Assembly (NCBI GenBank): GCA_028671895.1 | Contig: JAPMAC010000231.1 | Span: 11,558,001-11,622,000, forward strand | Length of the DNA stretch: 64,000 bases | Direction: 5' to 3' | Origin: Oenanthe sinensis | Lineage: Eukaryota; Streptophyta; Magnoliopsida; Apiales; Apiaceae | In this document: piece by piece, positions 32,435 through 43,900 of the stretch | Layout: every line of letters begins with the position of its first letter | Position numbering within the stretch: the first letter of the stretch is position 1 | Translations under genes and position numbers: made by a program | The notes under the pieces: generated by a model | Database searches by the model: none | The model's input: the letters and a program-made list of their open reading frames with translations, nothing else | What the model was told of the DNA's origin: nothing

Positions 32435-33546
32435 TGTTAGGAATCTACATGTGATTTGATGATAACATTAATCTTAGAATCATAGAAATTTAGTTTGATA
32501 TAACTGATCAATTGATATGAAAGTTATAAATATCAATTGATCAGGAAACCATTTATCAGTTGAAGTGTTTATATGAATCAACTGATAATTTGGATTGTAG
32601 CATAGATGTACTTAGTCTATTTCAATCGATAAGGTGTAAATCAATTGATATTTTGTTCATCAATTGATGTTGGAGTCGATTGATATAGATCATCAATTGA
32701 TGTGTGAATTAAACTGTTAAATTGTAATTATGTGAAGACAGGAAATTACACAAGTGAAGGATGATCAATTGATATTGAAGCATCGATGGATGAGGGATCA
32801 ATCGAAGAAGCCAAGTCAAGCATTGAAGACCATCAAATGATGTGAAGACCCATCGCTTGATATATCGATTGATAACATCTATCAATCGATAAGTCATCTT
32901 TTATCAATCGATGGATATAAAGATCAATCGAAGAAGAACATCAGTTGATGGATTAAAAAAATTGATCAATTGATATGCTTAACAGCAAACTATCAATTGA
33001 GTGTGACAACACACAGAAAGAATATCTGCTGAAGATCCAGAGAACAAAAGCACACCTATGGAAGACAGTCTAGAATGACTGTTAAGACTCAATCAGAAGC
33101 TGTCTTTTTAAACCTTTTTTTTAAAGAAATAGGTAGAATAAAGGCAGGTAGAAACAATCCTAGATTAGGTATTGTAAAAGTACACTTGTGTTATATAAAC
33201 AAGTGTAGCAGCATTTTTAGAAAACAAGTTAGACAAATTCAAGAATCAACTATTCAAGCTTGAGAGCACATTTGTAAGAACAGTTGATTCGTTTTCTAAT
33301 CTTGTAAAAACGCAGCTAGGTTTCTTTTAACCTAGAAAATTGAGCAAAAATATACACTGATGGAGAAATCAATCCATCAGTAATTTTAAAACTCTTTGCT
33401 TAATTTACTTTTCAGTCTTAAATTGTTCCAACATATTCTCACTAAGTCAAATCCTCAAGAACAAATATTATAACATACGAAAAAGTTTTAATATTTGTAT
33501 TCAACCCCCCTTCTACAAATATTGACATTGTTCTTAAGGAATAACA
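32435..33546 (+). repeat. E2 3' LTR
   Basis: 1112 bases, TGTTAGGAATCTACATG to AAGGAATAACA, followed by the duplication ATACC. It differs from the 5' LTR by scattered single-base changes and a one-base difference in a T run (19790 region versus 33115 region). Confidence 0.95.
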
Positions 33547-33551
33547 ATACC
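33547..33551. other. Target site duplication ATACC, right of E2
   Basis: It matches 19107-19111. Sequence to the right resumes element B ORF3, showing the insertion point. Confidence 0.95.
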
Positions 33552-34513
33552 CTATTCTCTCATTCTCATAGTGGGGTTGGGCACCTACTTTCTCAATCCC
33601 ACTCAGGCTCCCTACAGCCTTTTCTACCTCTCATTTTGCCTGGACCAATGCCAGCCTGTCATTTATTTTTTCACTCAGTTTGGAGGGTGCACTCAAAAGT
33701 CCTATAGAAGAGGGTGTAAGAGAAGTAAAATTTGCTTCAATACCTGAACCACCTTGATGGATGGGAACCTCTTCAATTGCCTGAAGGCTAGGGGTTTCCA
33801 CCAAGAGGTGAACATCAATAGACTATGAACCCTTACTAGCTTCTACTTTCTTTCCAGAGTCTTTTGAATCTAGTATTCCAGTTTCAGGGTCTACTCTAGA
33901 CTCTGACTACTTCAATATGACTTCATTAGAAGTCAGAGTCTAAGTGTCACCATCTTTGAATGTTAGTGCATGAGATTCCCCCTCAAGGTGGATAGACTCT
34001 GATAGAATAGATTATGGAATTTCTTCACGAGCATCCATCAGAGTCTATCATCCCATATCGTTGGGGTTCGCATCAGCATATTGGTGAGTTGTCAATGAGG
34101 GCCTAACAACATGCTCCCCTACCCCTCTATCACCCAACCTCTGACTAGGTGGTTCTTGTATGGGTGAGGCAGACTAAGCATCTTTCTCACTAGTCACCAC
34201 TGGTGTACTAGTCCCATCCTCTAACTCCTTTCAGCACTTGCTACCTCCTGTGGTTCCACCATAGTTAATGCATCCAAGTTGTCATTGAGAAAGGTCCTGT
34301 TTTAGATTGTATTGATGGCCTGGGCATAAGTTATGTGAAAGGAATCCTGCAGTTCCTTTGCAATTTTCTAATAATGAGAGCCCTTGATTTGATCCAATCT
34401 ACTGTGATAGGTTGGATATATGTATTTATTGGCCACCTTCCCTACATTTTGGACAAGATAATCAACCACCTTCCTTGGAAGAGACTGGATAGTAGAAATC
34501 CAATCAATGGTTG
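33552..34513 (-). pseudogene. B ORF3, middle block between E2 and C
   Basis: There is no long open frame, but the minus strand is Ser/Glu/Pro-rich and carries the B motif repeatedly (AGACTCTGA or its complement at about 33855-34050). It joins logically to 19111 on one side and 41995 on the other. It is decayed: stops occur in every frame. Confidence 0.6.
34509..34513. other. Target site duplication GGTTG, left of C
   Basis: GGTTG precedes the C 5' LTR and is found again at 41995-41999, just after the C 3' LTR. Confidence 0.93.
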
Positions 34514-35033
34514 TGTTAGTGTTGGTGTCTTAGAGACAATACTTTATGATAAATAATTAAGGATTATGTTTACTTGATTATTTAATTAATCTTTATTATG
34601 TCTTTATTTACTGCGTTATATATTGAAAACATAATAAATGTCCTTGGAATATTAATGCGAATTATATATCTTTAAGTATGTGACTTAAAAATGAGATTAT
34701 ATGAATAGTATTATATTCCTAAAAGTCCCTATTCGAGTATTATTATTTAAGGACAATAATAATGCAATAAGACTAGCATGTTTGTTGACTAATGACCACA
34801 TCTCATTGGTCATAGGTATGGTGATACTAAAGTCAAGAACAAAAGTGCATGTCTCAATGCATGGAACTGGATAGACCCGCTGTGAGAATCTACATGTTAA
34901 TAAGTGTCATAAGAAATTCTCATTGTGATAATGATGTAATGATCCTTTGACTTGAAATCATTATATTTCTATACGAGAATTAATATACTTTGATTACACT
35001 CAAGTTATCTTTAACCGGGTAATGAAAAAGGTT
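34514..35033 (+). repeat. C 5' LTR, only the first third present
   Basis: It aligns base for base with 40481-41000 (TGTTAGTGTTGGTGTC onward, to AACCGGGTAATGA-AAAGGT) and then departs abruptly at the GC-rich block. Confidence 0.88.
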
Positions 35034-35183
35034 GGGGACTGCCGCCCTCGGACCCCCGCCCGGGGCTGCCGCACCGGACCCCGCCTACGGGCTGCCTCCC
35101 CTAGACCCCGCCCAGGGCTGCCGCCCCGGACCGCCGCCCCGGACCCCACCCAGGGGCTGCCGCCCCCGGACCCCCGCAATATT
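35034..35183 (+). repeat. GC-rich minisatellite within element C
   Basis: About 150 bases of roughly 75-80 percent GC lie in AT-rich surroundings. They are built from imperfect units of about 26 bases of the type GGACCCCGCCCAGGGGCTGC followed by CGCCCC. Five to six units, some truncated, can be traced. A Pro/Ala/Arg-rich frame across it is a composition effect. Confidence 0.85.
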
Positions 35184-36496
35184 TTTCATATTTTTTTGTG
35201 TACTTGAACAAGGTGCTGGTTATGGCCTTTAGACCCCTAGATTAATGGTTTTGGTTTTGGTTTTATAAATACGACTTGCATGTCATTTTCTTCATTCTTG
35301 TAATTGTTTAACCTCGAATGTAACTCGAGTTTTCTTATGTAAGTACATTAGTATAGGTTGTATTCAATTATTCCATGTAATGTACTTGAAGATTGAAGGA
35401 TGATCCAAGAAGAGGAGCAGGCGCCCATGGATACAAGAAGAATGAAGACATGTAATTGTATTTATATTTTATCACCATAGATTGACCTTGATCCTTTCAT
35501 TAGCTCGAAAGGATCACATAGGAAAGGGGTCATAACCAAGCACGTTAATATACTGCACTTTACATATTGATGTATGAATGTTAGTGTAGAATAGTTAATG
35601 ATGCATGCTTTAATTAGATTAATCATGTATGTGTGTATTAGATACGACACACATGCCATGCTTGTTTAAACAAGATAAAATCTGTAACGACTCAAGACAT
35701 TAAAATTGAACAAACGATCATGAGATTCTTGTATTTATGAAACACGGTATTGAATATGAATTTTCATTTTTCTAATATGGGGAGATTTTGTCAACAACGG
35801 ATTATTAATTTAATCTGTAAGAAAGTTGGGGTTTAAGTGAGACCGCTTGTGACTTCTCCGACGATCTGGAAATCAAACCATTGACGAATATTGAAATGGA
35901 TTATTTAATCAAGGAAAAATTGAGAATCTCTTTATGATGGGATCATGATCGTTAAATAATAAATCCCTAAATAAATATTAAGTTAATATAGATGCCTTCC
36001 AATGTTATACACATTAAGATCTAGATTGAGAAGGAGTGGGTTTACCAAAGTAAAGTGCTCTTATCAATCATGGGAAAATGTGATAAGTAATTGTACTTTG
36101 TTTATTAAACGTTGGGTCTAACTTAACTAAATCATCACAATAGGATTGTGGTTTTAGAGGCATCAAGTTTGGTGAGATTTATTGGATAAATGTGTACAAA
36201 GGGTTGTTCCACCAAACTATCCAAGAGTTATATTTGATATAATTGACAAATGTTGTCTACCTAAATAGTCGTGTTTTGGGTGTATTAGTCAACGCTATCT
36301 TGAAACATGGATGAAATATGGATCTTGGCTCACTAGAAAGATTTGATGAAATGCTTTCCGAATTAATAATTAGGGCTATTGATTTGAATAAAATAGTGGG
36401 AGATATATATTATGAATGTAAATGATAATCACTTGAACATAATTAAAATTCTGCAAACTAACTAAATTTATGCATTTTAACATTGTAGATATTTAA
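35184..36496 (+). other. C 5' region of different origin, no gene
   Basis: It does not match the C 3' LTR. It holds no supportable ORF and no TGGTATCAGAGC site. It includes a CCATGGATAC-type segment near 35425, a direct AAGTACATTAG/ATGTACTTGAAG pair, and a leader ending 14 bases before gag. It may come from another copia LTR and leader. Confidence 0.5.
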
Positions 36497-39400
36497 ATGG
36501 CAAACAATACAAATGCTTTCTCCCTACGAGCAACCCTTGAGAAGGACAAGATGACAGGAACTAACTTCCTTGATTGGTATAGGAATTTGAGGATTGTCCT
36601 CAGGCAAGAGCGTAAGCTCCACGTCATTAAAATTCTTTCTCCTGCTCCTCCTACTGAGAATGTAACTCGCGCTCAACAAAATGCTTATCAGAAGCATATT
36701 GATGATGTGATTGATGTGGCATGTCTCATGATAGCAACCATGAGTGTTGAGCTTCAAAAACAACATGAGCATATGGATGCTTATGAGATGATTGAACACC
36801 TTCAAAGGATGTTTGAAGGACAGGCTCGTCAAGAAAAGTTCGACATGAGCAAAGCACTGTACGCTTGCAAGTAGGGAGAGCATCAACCTGTTCAACCGCA
36901 TATTCTGAAGATGATAGGTTATATTGAGTATCTTGATACTTTGGGTTTCCCGATTGGTCGAGAAGCTCAGATTGACTTAATCTTACAATATCTGAACAAC
37001 AACTACATTCATTTTGTTATAAACTACAATATGAATGAGATAGACAAAACACCTACTGAATTGTTGGCTATGTTGCGAACTGCTGAAACTAACATGGAAA
37101 AGGCCGAACTTGCTCCCATATTGATGGTGAACAAGAAAGGTAAGGCTAAAGGGAAAGGTAAATAGAAGGGAAAGAAGAAGATTGGATCTGATTCTGCTCC
37201 CAAGCAAAAGGCTAATCCCAAACAGGCTTTAAAGCCTAAAGGTGCTGTTGCAAAGGGTGATTGTCACTTATGTGGTAAACCAGGTCATTGGAAAAGAAAT
37301 TGTCATGCTTATTTGGAGGGTCTGAAGAAACTGAAGTCTGTTCAGATTTCTGATTCAGGTATTTATGTTATAGAAGTCAATCTGTCTACTTCTACATCAT
37401 GGATATTGGATACTGGATGTGCTTCTCACATTTGTATAAATGTGCAGGAACTACAAATGAGTAGGACTTTGGCTAAGGGAGAGGTTGACCTACGAGTTGG
37501 CAATGGAGCAAAGGTTGCTGCTTTGGCTGTTGGGACTTATCATTTATCGTTGCCCACTGGGCTTATTTTAGAACTTGAGAATTGTTTTTACGTGCCTGCA
37601 ATTTGCAGAAACATTATTTTGGTTTCTTGTTTGGACAAGAAAGGTTTTGCTTTTTCAATTCAGAACAATTGTTGTTCCTTTTCTTTGAATAATGTTACCT
37701 TTGGGGTTGCATGTTTGTTAAACGGTTTATATGTTCTTGATTTAGACACTCCCATCTATAATGTGAATAATAAATGACTTAAGACTAATGACTCAAATCA
37801 AACATACATTTGGCACTATCATTTAGGCCATATAAATGAGAAGCGCATTTTCAAGTTACATAAAGATTGATACTTAAATAAGTTTGATTTTGAATCATAC
37901 GAAGCATGTGAACCCTGTCTCATTGGAAAAATGACTAAAGCTCCTTTTACTAAACAAGGTGAAAGGGCCACTAAACGATTAGAACTAATACATAGTGATG
38001 TATGTGGTCCTATGCGAACTATGGCAAGAGGTGACTTTTACTACTTTATCACGTTTACTAATGATTGCAGTAGATATATATATGTGTATCTTATGAAGAA
38101 CAAATCCGATTCTTTCGAAAAGTTCAAAGAATACAAAGCTGAAGTAGAAAAGAAGACTAGCAGAAGTATTAAGACTCTACGATCTGATCGTGGGGGAGAA
38201 TACTTAAGCCATGAATTTAAGAGTTTCTTAAAAGAGTGTGGTATCGTATTACAACTCATTCCTCCCGGAACACCACAATGGAATGGAGTTTCTGAGAGGA
38301 GAAATCATACCTTGTTGGACATGGTGCGATCGATGATGAGTCATGCAGATCTTCCAATTAGTTTCTGGAGCTACGCCCTGGAAACGGCTGCTTATACACT
38401 TAACCGAGTTCCTACTAAAATGGTTCAGAAGACTCCATATGAGATATGGACTAAGAAACGTCATAGCATGTCATTTATGAAAATATGGGGATGTGAAGCA
38501 TTTGTGAAACGTTTAACTTCTGACAAGCTAGGACTTAAATCAAACAAATGTCACTTTGTGGGATACCCAATTGAAACAAAGGGTTATTCATTCTATAATC
38601 CTTACGAGAACAAAGTGTTTATTGCTCGAACTACAATTTTTCTTGAAAGAGAAATGCTTTCGAAGAAAAAAAGTGGGAGGATAATAGATCTCGATGAAGT
38701 TCGAGGCCCGCAAGATAATATTGAACCAATGGAGGAACTTGAGCAGGATGTACAAGAACACAACACTGCTCAAGAAACACAGGTTGTTCGTAAGTCTAGT
38801 AGGATTTGCCATGAGCCTGAGAGATATTATGGATTTTTCTTAACTCAAGATGGTGATGTGATGCTTATCGACGAAGATGGGCCTCTCACCTACCAAAATG
38901 CTATGAACACTCCAGAATCCAAGAGATGGCTGGATGCCATGAAATCTGAGATGGAATCCATGTATACTAATCAAGTATGGACTTTGGTTGATCCACCTGA
39001 AGGGGTAAAACCTATAGGGTGCAAGTGGGTTTTCAAGAAGAAGACCGACATGGATGGTAATGTACAGACCTATAAGGCACGATTGGTGGCAAAAGGTTTC
39101 AAGCAAATTCATGGTATTGACTATGATGAGACTTTTTCACCAGTGGCTATGGTCAAGTCCATCAGGATTTTTCTTGCTATAGCTGCTTACAATGATTATG
39201 AAATATGGTAGATGGATGTCAAAACCGCTTTCTTAAATGGGAGCCTTGAAGAAGATGCGGATGTGTACATGACACGGCCTGAGGGTTTTGTTGATCCAAA
39301 GCATGCTGGAAAGGTATGTAAGTTGCGTCGATCCATTTATGGATTGAAACAAGCCTCAAGGAGATGGAACATTCGTTTTGATGAAACGGTCAAAGAGTTT

Positions 39401-40460
39401 GGGTTTATTCAAAATGAAGATGAACCATGTGTTTACAAGAAGGTTAGTGGGAGCAATGTGGCATTCCTAGTACTATATGTTGATGACATATTAATAATAG
39501 GGAATGACATTCCTTCTTTACAGGCTGTTAAGACTTGGTTGAATAAAAATTTCTCAATGAAAGACTTAGGCGATGCGACCTATATATTAGGTGTCAAGAT
39601 CTATAGAGATAGATCAAGAAGAATGATTGGCCTAAGTCAGAGTACATACATTGACAAAGTTTTGCATCGATTTGGGATGCAAAATACTAAAAGGGGCTAT
39701 GTCCCGATGTCTCATGGGATATCGATCGCTAAAGAAAATAGTCTTAAGTCATTGGATGACAAGGACCGTATGAGTAAAGTTCCATATGCATCGGCAATTG
39801 GTTCTATAATGTATGCAATGATATGTACTCGTCCTGATGTCTCGTATGCTTTGAGCATGACGAGTAGATATTAGTCTAATCCAGGTGAAGGTCACTGGAC
39901 GACAGTCAAGAATATTCTTAAGTACTTGAAAAGGACTACAGATCAATTCTTGGTATATGGAGGAGAGGAAAAGCTGGTAATAAAAGGTTACACCGATGCT
40001 AGTTTCCAAACAGACAAGGATGATTCGATCTCTCAGTCTGGTTTTGTATTTTGTCTAAATAGAGGTGCTGTAAGCTGGAAAAGTACAAAGCAAGAGACGA
40101 TTGCCGATTCTAAAATAGAGGCTGAGTATATTGCTGCCTGTGAAGCAGCCAAGGAGGCTGTCTGGATTTCGGAATTTTATTGCAAGTCTTGGTGTGGTTC
40201 CTTCGGTCGCAGATCCGATAGATTTATACTGCAATAATAACGGAGCCATTTCACAAGCTAAGGAACCAAGGTCTCATTCCCGAACAAAGCATTTACTCAG
40301 ACGATATCATCTTCTTCGAGAGATTAATAATAGAGGGGATATACATATATGTAAAGTGCATACAAATGAAAACAATGCAGATCCACTGACCAAAGCTTTG
40401 TCGCAGCAGAAGCACGAAGGTCATACTAGTTCCATGGGTATTAGATACATGAGAGATTGA
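36497..40460 (+). pseudogene. pol: C gag-pol polyprotein with five stops and one frameshift
   Basis: One reading frame runs from ATG at 36497 almost to the 3' LTR. Gag (36497-37340) has the UBN2-type core (NFLDWYRNLRIVL, IDDVIDVACLM) and a zinc knuckle CHLCGKPGHWKRNC at about 37263. Protease has ILDTGCASH (about 37405). Integrase has WHYHLGH ... CEPCLIGK (about 37810-37925), then HSDVCGPM, RSDRGGEY and WNGVSERRNHT. RT has QIHGIDYDETF, MDVKTAFLNG, SIYGLKQASRRW and YVDD at about 39478. RNase H has YTDASFQ and IEAEYIAA. Stops lie near 36872, 37163, 37776, 39210 and 39872 (a further one at about 37868). Several are TAG where a Gln or Trp codon is expected. The frame shifts near 40180 and ends at 40460. 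Confidence 0.93.
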
Positions 40461-40470
40461 CTCTAGTACA

Positions 40471-40480
40471 AGTGGGAGAT
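40471..40480 (+). other. C polypurine tract
   Basis: AGTGGGAGAT directly precedes the 3' LTR, 11 bases after the end of the coding region. Confidence 0.85.
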
Positions 40481-41994
40481 TGTTAGTGTTGGTGTCCTAG
40501 AGACAATACTTTATGATAAATAATTAAGAATTATGTTTACTTGATTATTTAATTAATCTTTATTATGTCTTTATTTACTGCGTTATAAATTGAAAGCATA
40601 ATAAATTTCCTTGGAATATTAATGCGAATTATATATCTTTAAATATGTGACTTAAAAATGAGGTTATATGAATAGTATTATATTCCTAAAAGTCCTTAGT
40701 CGGGTATTATTATTTAAGGACAATAATAATGCAATAAGACTAGCATGTTTATTGACTGATGACCACATCTCATTTGCCATAAGTATGGTGATACTAAAGT
40801 CAAGAACATAAGTGCATGTCTCAATGCATGGCACTGGACAGACCCGCTGTGAGAATCTACATGTTAATAAGTGTTATAAGAAATTCTCATTGTGATAATG
40901 ATGTAATGATCCTTTGACTTGAAATCATTATATTTCTATACGAGAATTAATATACTTTGATTACACTCAAAGTTACCTTTAACCGGGTAATGATAAAGGT
41001 GGACATTGGGTATGCTATGAATCGTATGAGAAATATGAATGATAGATATAGGATTTAACCCTCCTATTTTAGGAGTGATATTATTGGGCTCTTGATTGAG
41101 TGAGACTATAAAATGCATGGCCATGCTCAAATGTTGATTTGATTAATAGTCTACTCATTGATCAAGGAAACCCGGATTAAACGTTGAAGAGGATGATACA
41201 ATATATGCCTCGAGTTTGATCTATAATATAAGGTTAAATGGATTATATTACATTGTACATTATTCACGAAAGGTTTAATTGAATCACTAATTATTATTAT
41301 TACTTGGTAACAATGATGTATTACTAGATGCCGCTCATTGTTTATAATTTTATTATTAGAAAATAAAATTATTTCCAACGTAATAATAACCTAAAGGGTC
41401 ACACACAAAGAACATTTAAATGGAGTGTTATTTAAATTATGAATTTAAATAATGTTATTATTATTAATTCGAATTTATTTACTCAATTAATTAAGTGAGA
41501 CTTGATTAATTATATACATATTAGAATTCAGATTTAATAATAATATAAATCTGAAATCTGAATGGGTTTTATAAGGTCCAATCAGATTAGGGTTTTGGCC
41601 CAAGTCCCTCTCTCCCCTATATATACATAAAGATGTATAGTTTAGGGTAACAGTTGAGATAATTCGTTTTTAATAAAACCCTAGCATCTCTACATTTCTG
41701 AGAGGCTATAGAAAGAGAGAGACAAAGAGGCAGAAACAGGCGAGTACCTAACTCCGGTGATCGTTAGACGATACGACGTTCGTGTGGATACCGATAGAGA
41801 GCATATTTCTGTGAAGGGTTGCTGTGGTTCATCGCTTCTGGACCTCTATAATCATCATAAGGACAACTTTAATAAGGTACACATCCGATTCTCCATAATC
41901 ATCCGCCAATTATACACGAATCCTGCGTTTGAGATTCGTTAATTTTTTTGTATTTAGCGTAATTCCGTTGCGTTTATATGCCCGAATCCCAACA
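40481..41994 (+). repeat. C 3' LTR
   Basis: 1514 bases from TGTTAGTGTTGGTGTCC to GAATCCCAACA. It contains a plausible promoter near CCCCTATATATACATAAAG (about 41615). It is related to the solo LTR at 30462-32020 and the fragment at 12141-12993. Confidence 0.93.
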
Positions 41995-43883
41995 GGTTGT
42001 CTTATAGGTAATCCCTTTATCCCAAATTGCTTCATAGTCAAAAAATGGTTGCTCAACCTCAGTTTCCAACTCAGTAACAGACTCTGACTCTCTCCTTTTA
42101 TAGACTTTGATCTTCTTAGATTTTGTCTTTTCAAAGTCTGGCACACCAAGTGCTTTGAGAACTACATTAGTCCTGCCTTCTATGAGCCCTGCAGCTTGAG
42201 TTTGTAACGAAGAGTTGAAGAGGTAGCTGTAGAGATTGGTGACTGCATCTTGTGCAGACAAATGTAGATCTACCTCCATTTTATTCCTTAGGGCCTCATA
42301 AGTTGAAATAAGATCCAAGACTTGTTATTGTGTCTTGTAAATTGTAGGATCTTCTAGTGATTCTACCAAAGGATATAAGAACAACAACACCTCATCAGAT
42401 GGAATGATAATTGGGTCAATGAGACATGAGGCTGCTTCCTTTGGCATTCCTTCCCAAAATGTGTCATAATCAGAGTCTGAAGGCTGTCTAGCCTCTGACT
42501 CAATATTAGACTCTAGTTCATGAGTTTTCTTGCTTTCAGAGTCTGGCTCTGCAAGAGCCTTGGAAGCATTTGTTTCCTGTAAAACAGGGTTAGTAGTAAT
42601 AATAGGCTTGTGTGTGTATGCATCATAAGCCTTCCTCAACCTCTTGTACTTCTTAGCAAAAGATTTATCAGAAGACTCAAGTTGAGAATCCTGAGGTGCA
42701 TCCCTAGGTTTTTCAGAGACTGTAGGATTTGGAGAGTCTACAGTCATGATTTGAAAGATAGAATCAAGTGTATCATGACCCTCTTTTAGCTAAGAAAGTT
42801 CTTCAACAACTTGGTTCTCTAGAGGGTTGAGCTCCTCATCACTTTGCTCATCTACAAGCCTTGTTTGGATCAATTTCCTCCTTTTTACAACTGGGGCCTT
42901 TTGAAAGACACCAGAGGTTGGTTTCTTTTTGGATTATAGTTTTTGAGATTGTTTGATGGAAGGGGATTTGGCTATTTGGGTAGGTGCAAGAGGACTTTCC
43001 ATTACTTTTTCCTGCACCATTTCACCACTAAAGAAAGAAACATTGTAGATAGAAGGTTTGTAGGTTGAGAATTTTCCCTACATTACCTGTGGATATGTCA
43101 TGACAGGTAGACTCTGCTTCTTTTCATCAATTCTCTTGATGTTAGAGAATATTCTTCTTTGTTTCTTATATGCATGCACACATCATTCATCTGCAAGCTT
43201 GGCAGACATGTTAGGAACAAAGTGGTTCAAAAGAAGCATTATGAATCTGTGGTAATAGATCTTATTTCTTCCCTCTTACACATTGTTCAATTTTTCTCCC
43301 ATTTGAGTGAGCAACATATCATCAATGTTGATCACTTTATCAAACATGAGACTATGACCAATTTGATAAGTAATAACAGTAATAGAATCAAAGCCACTAC
43401 ATTTACCAGTAAAATACTTAGAAATTTGATCAAAGAAAAAAACCATTCTTTTCTCAGATAAGGCCTAGTTAACTTACTCATGTTTTCTAAACTAGCAGAA
43501 TAACCTGGTGATTTAAATATGCTTTTAATATCAGAATTAGAAATAGTTTCAGCAAATGGTTCTTTAATAGGCAACTTAAACACAGAGTTGAGCACATCAG
43601 TAGTTACATCAAAAGTAGTGGAGCCAAAGGTGAACATAATTTTACCTGGTTGATCCTGAGAAAGATCAACTACCTTAGCTGAGCTCCATGCCTGAGAAAC
43701 AACATCCATATGAATCATTGGGGATGCTTTCAAAATGTAACTGAGTTCACTTGGCTCAAGAAAATCCATCATTGGGTAGTAGTCGGCGTCTACACCCTTC
43801 TTGCCACCTAGGGCTGAAACATGGTTAATGGTCATGAACTCAAAATCACCAAAGATGAAAGCAATGGCCTTGGATCCTCGCAT
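41995..43883 (-). pseudogene. B ORF3, N-terminal block
   Basis: It begins at 43883 directly after pol. The first piece (43883-43332) is the conserved ORF3 N-terminal domain: LTRPYLRKEW aligns with VVRKNLRKEW of E1 and VVRKHLRREW of E2. After a frame break come Ser/Lys-rich pieces 42747-42325 and 42318-41995 containing S-E-S units from the AGACTCTGA motif. Element C interrupts the frame at 41994. Unlike E1 and E2 there is no long untranslated gap before this ORF. Confidence 0.7.
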
Positions 43884-43900
43884 AAAAGTTGAGATAACAG

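Larger units (their letters stand above)
19112..33546 (+). mobile_element. SIRE/Maximus-type retrotransposon E2, complete ends
   Basis: It has two near-identical LTRs of about 1.11 kb, a perfect ATACC duplication, a primer site, gag, pol, an untranslated gap, ORF3 and a polypurine tract. By eye the LTRs differ at roughly a dozen or more positions, so the insertion is fairly young. It has gained a 1.56-kb Angela-type solo LTR inside ORF3. gag, pol and ORF3 all carry nonsense codons or frameshifts. It is the same subfamily as E1: protein identity is high along gag and pol, and the decamer motif is shared. Confidence 0.96.
34514..41994 (+). mobile_element. Angela-type Ty1/copia retrotransposon C
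   Basis: It is a 7.5-kb element with a GGTTG duplication, a single gag-pol frame and a 1514-base 3' LTR. RT motifs (GFKQIHGIDYDETFSPVAM, SIYGLKQASRRW, LYVDDILIIGND) resemble the Angela/BARE group. The 5' LTR matches the 3' LTR only for its first about 520 bases; a GC-rich repeat and unrelated sequence follow, and no primer site is seen before gag. The coding region has five in-frame stops and one frameshift, so it is dead. Confidence 0.92.

Noticed and set aside
35022..35232. Pro/Ala/Arg-rich frames over the GC-rich block
   Set aside because: They arise from the minisatellite composition; there is no start context and the frame ends at the block edge.
36524..36901. Minus-strand frame opposite C gag
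   Set aside because: It is antisense to a well-supported gag core; no independent evidence.
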